Shown one piece after another: positions 59,686 to 64,000 of a DNA stretch of 64,000 nucleotides (its first letter is position 1; the number at the start of each line of letters is the position of its first letter). The translations under genes and the position numbers were made by a program. The notes under the pieces were generated by a model. That model was given only the letters and a program-made list of their open reading frames with translations, did no database searches and was not told the origin of the DNA. The stretch is from Firmicutes bacterium TM09-10. Its GTDB lineage: Bacteria > Bacillota > Clostridia > Lachnospirales > Lachnospiraceae. The stretch lies in the NCBI GenBank assembly GCA_003481005.1, contig QUKC01000005.1, forward strand, positions 124,394 through 188,393. The letters are read 5' to 3'.

Positions 59686-61071
59686 TTACCGTTCCAGGCT
59701 GTTTAACCACTGACGGCCAACCTCGATCTGACGATGTACCTCAGAAGGTGCCGTTCCTCCGAAGGATACGCGGGCATTGACACAGGACTTGATGCTGATG
59801 TCCCCCAGCAGCTCTTTGGTCATGCGCTTGTCGATCGCCTGTAGCTCTTCGTCTGTCAGATCTTCAAGGTCACAGCCCTTCTTCTCACATGCTTTTACCA
59901 TATGTCCTACGATAGCATGTGCTTCCCGGAACGGAATGCCCTGCTTTGCAAAATGCTCTGCAATATCCGTCGCATTTAAGAAGCCTTTTCCAAGCTGTTT
60001 TTCGATCTGATCCATCCGGAATTCGGTCTTGTCCAGCATCTTTGCAAAAATATCGATTGTCGCTTTCCAGGTGTCGATCGCATCGAAAAGGCTCTCCTTA
60101 TCCTCCTGGAAGTCCTTGTTATAAGCAAGCGGAGTTCCCTTCATAACGGTCAGCAGCTGCATCAGATCGCCATATACACGACCAACCTTGCCGCGGATCA
60201 GCTCCGCCATATCCGGGTTTTTCTTCTGGGGCATAATGCTGCTGCCGGTGCAAAAGCTGTCGTCGATTGCGATATAGGAAAACTCGGAAGAGTTCCACCA
60301 TGCAAATTCCTCCGCCCAGCGGGACAAGTGCATCATGGAAATGGAAGCGTCGCTCAAAAATTCCAGGCTGTAGTCCCGGTCGCTGACTGTATCCATGGCA
60401 TTTTCCGTCGGTGCAGTAAAAGAAAGCAGCTCGCTCGTCAAATGACGGTCGATGGGCATCGTTGTTCCTGCCAGTGCACACGCCCCCAGCGGATTATAAT
60501 TCAGACGCTCCAGCGTATCCGTCAGACGTTCAATATCTCTTTTAAACATCTGAAAATATGCCATAAAAACAAAACCGATCGTGATCGGCTGTGCGTGCTG
60601 AAGATGGGTAAAGCCTACTGTAATCTTATCTTCATATTTTTCCGCCTTTTCCAGAATTACGCTTTCCAGATAGCACAGGCTGTTCAAAATCTCATAAATT
60701 TCTTTTCTCAGATACAGGCGGATATCTACCTGGCACTGATCGTTACGACTTCTGGAAGTATGGAGTTTTTTGCCCACATCGCCGATTTTGTCGATCAGAC
60801 GGCTCTCGATGCCCATATGGATGTCTTCGTCTTCTACGGTAAACAGGATCTTACCTTCCGCAATCTCCTTGCGGATTTCTTCCAGACCTGCGATGATCTG
60901 ATCTTTTTCCTCCTTGGATACGATGCCCTGCTTTCCTAGCATGGTCACATGCGCGATGCTGCCGTCGATGTCCTCGTTGTACATTCTCTGGTCAAAGAAA
61001 ATAGATGCATTGTATTTTTTTACAATATCATCCATGTCTTTTTCAAATCTTCCGCCCCATAAACTTGCCAT
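59686..61071 (-). CDS. argH: argininosuccinate lyase
   Basis: 461 residues, usual length. MASLWGGRFEKDMDDIVKKYN, HTSRSRNDQCQVDIRLYLR, GFTHLQHAQPITIG and the family signature GSSIMPQKKNPDMAELI with the catalytic Ser. Cleaves argininosuccinate to arginine and fumarate. Not followed by other arg genes; the promoter at 61206-61234 overlaps an ARG box. Terminated by the 105-bp element. Confidence 0.96.
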   Translation of the reverse strand: MASLWGGRFEKDMDDIVKKYNASIFFDQRMYNEDIDGSIAHVTMLGKQGIVSKEEKDQIIAGLEEIRKEIAEGKILFTVEDEDIHMGIESRLIDKIGDVGKKLHTSRSRNDQCQVDIRLYLRKEIYEILNSLCYLESVILEKAEKYEDKITVGFTHLQHAQPITIGFVFMAYFQMFKRDIERLTDTLERLNYNPLGACALAGTTMPIDRHLTSELLSFTAPTENAMDTVSDRDYSLEFLSDASISMMHLSRWAEEFAWWNSSEFSYIAIDDSFCTGSSIMPQKKNPDMAELIRGKVGRVYGDLMQLLTVMKGTPLAYNKDFQEDKESLFDAIDTWKATIDIFAKMLDKTEFRMDQIEKQLGKGFLNATDIAEHFAKQGIPFREAHAIVGHMVKACEKKGCDLEDLTDEELQAIDKRMTKELLGDISIKSCVNARVSFGGTAPSEVHRQIEVGRQWLNSLER

Positions 61072-61199
61072 TTTTGATTACTCCTTTATTTTGTTGAAGC
61101 GTAACTGCTCCGTACCCTCACAGTTACACTGATAATAATCATAAATCTCTTTCTTTATGGCAGCTGCAGACCCTCTTGGCATATCGCTTCCTGCCACGA

Positions 61200-61213
61200 T
61201 GAATAATTATACA
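61200..61213. promoter_or_regulatory. ARG box (ArgR operator) at argH
   Basis: TGAATAATTATACA at 61200-61213, a good match to the Firmicutes/E. coli ARG half-site pair (TGAATAATTATTCA-like palindrome), covering the -10 of argH. Suggests repression by ArgR with arginine. Confidence 0.6.
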
Positions 61214-61234
61214 TTTTTAATGTATAATAGTCAA
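61206..61234 (-). promoter_or_regulatory. argH promoter
   Basis: Minus strand TTGACT (61229-61234), 17-bp spacer, TATAAT (61206-61211), very near consensus; leader of about 130 nt with a GTAACTG/CAGTTAC hairpin shortly before the RBS. Confidence 0.8.
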
Positions 61235-61273
61235 GAAATATGCAGGCAAAAATCCTGATCCATACGGAAATAC

Positions 61274-62632
61274 TTAAATCGCCAGCAGGTTCTTAATGGC
61301 TTCCATGTATACCAGCACTGCTTCCTCCATGCCGGATACAAGGATATACTCGTCCGCACCATGAATGCGATAATCGATTCCGAGCTTTTCAGGACCGAAG
61401 GCGATGATATTTTTCAGGGACTTTGCATAGGTTCCGCCGCCGATGACCATCGGCTCGTTTGCGGTATCGCCGGTCACATCCACATACGCCTTGTACAGGG
61501 CTTCTACGAGAGGGGACTCTCTCGGGAAAAATAATCCATCGCCGATGTCCAGAATCTCGATCCGTCCGTTCTCATCCTCCAGATTATCCTCACACAGCTT
61601 GCGGACCTCGTCGGGCTTTAAGGTAACCGGAACACGGATATCAATCGTGCAGGAAATCACGCCGTCCTGAGTTTTAACGATACCATTGCAGAACGTCAGG
61701 TCGCCATAAGCATCGGAAACCTTTAAGCCGATACCGGAGCCGTCGCAGGCAGTTCCGAGATGGGTATTATAAAAAGTGACAAAATCATCTTCAAAGCCTG
61801 CCTTTTCCAGACACTCAAAGGTTACACCTGCAGCATTGACCCCCAGCGTCGGCGTGCTGGCATGTGCAGGCACTCCCTTTGCATAAATCGTGATCTCTCC
61901 ATTTTCTTCTGTCACGCGGTACTCCTGAAGCTTCGTCTCAGCCAGCTCTTTCTCCAGCTTTTCCTTCAGACCTGCTGCCCCGGGAATCACTGTCGTGCAG
62001 GAATCGCAAACCGCATTTGTAACAAAACCGCCGTTCATGGAAAGGATCTTCGTATGTTTGGAATATGCCATCATTGACATGTGTCCCTTTTCGCCGTGGA
62101 TGCAGGGGAAGTTCGCGTCCGGCGTAAAGCCGCAGGACAGCTCCTCTTCCACTTCATTATAATGCGCCATGCACTTCGAACCGGTTTCCTCATTGCAGCC
62201 CATGATCAGGCGGACTCTTTTATTTAACTTCACGCCGGAATCCCGCAGCAGCTTCATCGCATAAAGCGCTTCCAGAACGGGTCCCTTATCGTCAGTCGTT
62301 CCGCGGCCATATACATAATCGCCCTCACGGGTCAGCACGAAGGGATCGTGAGTCCAGTCGCCTCCCACCGGCACGATATCGAGATGTCCGGCAATACCGA
62401 TAATCTCTTTTCCTTCGCCCATCTCTGCATAGCCGCAGTAGTTGTCCAGATTGACCGTCTGAAAGCCGAGCTCATCAGCAATTTTTAAGCCAACCTCAAG
62501 GGCTTTTGCCGGGCCTTCGCCAAAGGGCTTGCCTTCTTCGGGCGTGCCGAGCTGGGAATCCACCGCAACCAGACGTCCCAGATTCTGAATCATTTCCTCT
62601 GACAGTTCATGAATTTTTTCTTTTATATCCAT
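61274..62632 (-). CDS. M20-family dipeptidase (PepV/Sapep-like)
   Basis: 452 residues from the ATG at 62632 (GGAGG 5 nt upstream). Zinc-site motifs: IIGIAGHLDIVPVGGDW (His-x-Asp), YGRGTTDDKGPVLEALYA (Asp), GCNEETGSKC (Glu-Glu), CGFTPDANFPCIHGEKGH, and C-terminal IGGGTYAKSL with GADEYI. Cleaves dipeptides, often Xaa-X with Mn or Zn. Located between argH and adenine deaminase; no operon evidence beyond closeness to the latter (47 bp). Confidence 0.92.
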   Translation of the reverse strand: MDIKEKIHELSEEMIQNLGRLVAVDSQLGTPEEGKPFGEGPAKALEVGLKIADELGFQTVNLDNYCGYAEMGEGKEIIGIAGHLDIVPVGGDWTHDPFVLTREGDYVYGRGTTDDKGPVLEALYAMKLLRDSGVKLNKRVRLIMGCNEETGSKCMAHYNEVEEELSCGFTPDANFPCIHGEKGHMSMMAYSKHTKILSMNGGFVTNAVCDSCTTVIPGAAGLKEKLEKELAETKLQEYRVTEENGEITIYAKGVPAHASTPTLGVNAAGVTFECLEKAGFEDDFVTFYNTHLGTACDGSGIGLKVSDAYGDLTFCNGIVKTQDGVISCTIDIRVPVTLKPDEVRKLCEDNLEDENGRIEILDIGDGLFFPRESPLVEALYKAYVDVTGDTANEPMVIGGGTYAKSLKNIIAFGPEKLGIDYRIHGADEYILVSGMEEAVLVYMEAIKNLLAI

Positions 62633-62679
62633 AAATTCCTCCATAAAAACTTTTTTTGCAGGCGCTTTCCAGACTGGCT

Positions 62680-64000
62680 TTACTCCTGCAGAATTTCCGG
62701 TCCCTTCGCGGTCAGCAGACACAGACCGCGCGGCGTAATGCGCAGCGTCGGAATGACGGGAAGTGCCAAGAACGATAATGTGATGAACGGCTCGATATCC
62801 GCCGGAACGCCCATTTCATGCGCTTTTTTAATCATCCTGCCTAAAGTCTCATTGACGGACTCAAACCCGGCGTCGCTCATCAGCCCCATGATCGGAAGCG
62901 GCAGCGTTTCGAATACCTCGCCGTTTTCCACAACGGTATAACCGCCCTGCGTTCGGATGATTTCGTCGACTGCCAATGCCATGTCGCGGTCATTGTCCCC
63001 GATGACGATGATGTTATGGGAATCGTGGGATACGGAAGATGCCACTGCGCCGTTTCGGATGCCGTAGCCCTTTGCCACTGCAACGCCGATTTTTCCGGTA
63101 TTATGATGCCGCTCCACAGCCGCAACCTTGGAATAGCCGTCCGTCGGAATATAATTTGCCGCAGGCTGCAGGGAAACCGCCAGATCCTCTGTGGTGATCT
63201 GGGACGGATTGATGCCGATTACATGGGTCTTCTTTTTTCCAATCGGAAGCACAAACTGCTCTGCCTTCACCTTGTCGAGGTGTACCGTATGTTTCAACGC
63301 TCTGCCGCACGTTTTTACACGGATCGGCGCATTCCGGTCTACAAGCTTTCCTTTATAGAACACATCTGTCACATTCAGATCCTGCAGATTATCCAGCACA
63401 ACAAAGTCCGCCTGGAAGCCCGGGGAAATCGCGCCCAGATGCTTTAAGCCGTAGCATTTTGCAGTGTTGATCGTCGCCATTTTGATCGCCTGAACCGGAT
63501 TCATGCCAAGGGAAACCGCAAGCTTTACGTTGTAGCTGATATGACCGTCCCGTAAAATATCCTCGATATGCTTGTCGTCCGTACAGAAGGAAAAATATTC
63601 CGTATCGATTCCGGTGCGGACAATGCCCTCTACGATATCCTTCAGGTTATGGGCTGCGCTGCCCTCGCGGATATGGACATGAATGCCGCGGCGCACCTCT
63701 TCCAGCGCGTATTCAAAGCTGGTCGCTTCATGGTCGGTATCCACCCCCGCCATCTTGTAGGCGCTCAGCTCCCGGTTCGGCAGATAAGGGGCATGTCCGT
63801 CAATCGTCCGGTTTTCAAACAGAAGCAGTTTGGAAAACATGCTCTCGTCACCGTTGATAACCCCCGGATCATCCATCACTTCCCCCAGTCCCAGAACCCG
63901 CGGATTGCGGACGTACGGATACATATCGTTTGCGGAAAAAATACCGCCGTTATCGTCCACATGCGTCGCCGGTACACAGGACGGCATCATGACATAGACG
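62680..64000 (-). CDS. ade: adenine deaminase (5' end outside window)
   Basis: At least 440 residues; the frame runs off the right edge. Visible segment starts VYVMMPSCVPATH and includes LLFENRTIDGHAPYL, SFEYALEEVRRGIHVHIREGSAAHNL, FSFCTDDKH and SVSHDSHNIIVIGDNDRD. This is the Ade family, an amidohydrolase converting adenine to hypoxanthine. The N-terminal metal HxH, in the missing part, cannot be checked. End at PEILQE with TAA. Confidence 0.92.
   Translation of the reverse strand, partial: VYVMMPSCVPATHVDDNGGIFSANDMYPYVRNPRVLGLGEVMDDPGVINGDESMFSKLLLFENRTIDGHAPYLPNRELSAYKMAGVDTDHEATSFEYALEEVRRGIHVHIREGSAAHNLKDIVEGIVRTGIDTEYFSFCTDDKHIEDILRDGHISYNVKLAVSLGMNPVQAIKMATINTAKCYGLKHLGAISPGFQADFVVLDNLQDLNVTDVFYKGKLVDRNAPIRVKTCGRALKHTVHLDKVKAEQFVLPIGKKKTHVIGINPSQITTEDLAVSLQPAANYIPTDGYSKVAAVERHHNTGKIGVAVAKGYGIRNGAVASSVSHDSHNIIVIGDNDRDMALAVDEIIRTQGGYTVVENGEVFETLPLPIMGLMSDAGFESVNETLGRMIKKAHEMGVPADIEPFITLSFLALPVIPTLRITPRGLCLLTAKGPEILQE

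Noticed and set aside
1..64000. tRNA, rRNA, CRISPR arrays, IS transposases, phage genes
   Set aside because: Looked for regular repeat-spacer patterns, cloverleaf-like runs and transposase motifs; none found.

Overview
The window looks like a chromosomal segment from a Gram-positive anaerobe of the Lachnospiraceae/Clostridia type. The evidence is short Shine-Dalgarno-led operons, moderate GC, small proteins and paralogue sets I associate with that family (DUF438/PAS protein, 72-residue SLF-KKK protein, Est1E-like esterase, tannase-like hydrolase, AGCS carrier), and sigma-A promoters with 17-bp spacers. Species cannot be fixed from sequence alone. A flagellin lysine-N-methylase (FliB type) and a pseudaminic acid gene trio suggest a motile, flagellated organism.

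Positions 1-38.9 kb: a very large, almost uninterrupted minus-strand glycan-biosynthesis locus. It holds glycosyltransferases (four GT4 at 1-8 kb, one PglA-like GT4, a DPM1/ArnC-like GT2, a GT52-like enzyme) and two nucleotide-sugar routes that can be read with confidence: TviC/WbpP plus TviB/WbpO-type enzymes for UDP-GalNAcA, and PglF/PglE for UDP-4-amino-4,6-dideoxy-GlcNAc. It also holds an initiating phosphoglycosyl transferase (PglC), an RffA/WecE aminotransferase, a formyltransferase, a GNAT acetyltransferase, an AsnB-type amidotransferase, two NodB-fold proteins, an acyltransferase-3, an SGNH lipoprotein, a PglK-like ABC flippase, a WaaL-like ligase and five large multi-pass proteins of uncertain function. 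A strong promoter near 39.0 kb, a second near 12.15 kb and an internal terminator near 9.9 kb suggest several transcription units. The 26.8-29.3 kb gene is visibly more AT-rich than its neighbours.

Positions 39.2-46 kb: a divergent plus-strand pseF-pseI-pseG operon with its own promoter. It is followed by a minus-strand GT2 plus an alpha/beta-hydrolase-methyltransferase fusion, and a divergent FliB-type gene. PseB and PseC are not in the window, so pseudaminate synthesis must be completed elsewhere.

Positions 46-56.6 kb: VOC protein, SseB-domain protein, a second-type RsmH, then a plant-phenolic module. The module comprises a tannase-like hydrolase, an AGCS carrier, a feruloyl-esterase-like hydrolase, and a gallate/hydroxybenzoate decarboxylase operon (lpdC-DUF554-lpdB-lpdD) divergent from a LysR regulator. 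The two divergent promoters overlap.

Positions 56.6-64 kb: housekeeping genes (NUDIX, DUF438/PAS, argH with an ARG box, a PepV-like dipeptidase, partial adenine deaminase) separated by dispersed palindromic repeats.

Non-coding highlights: (i) a compact convergent gene pair at 1.31-1.67 kb with a 31-residue hydrophobic peptide, an opposing promoter, a shared bidirectional terminator and similar 5' ends, resembling a type I toxin-antitoxin; (ii) six copies of a 35-bp palindrome around ACAATAGAATG; (iii) two copies of a 105-bp structured terminator element; (iv) large inverted repeats at 0.9-1.2 kb and 12.2-12.4 kb. No tRNA, rRNA, CRISPR array, IS element or phage gene was recognised.
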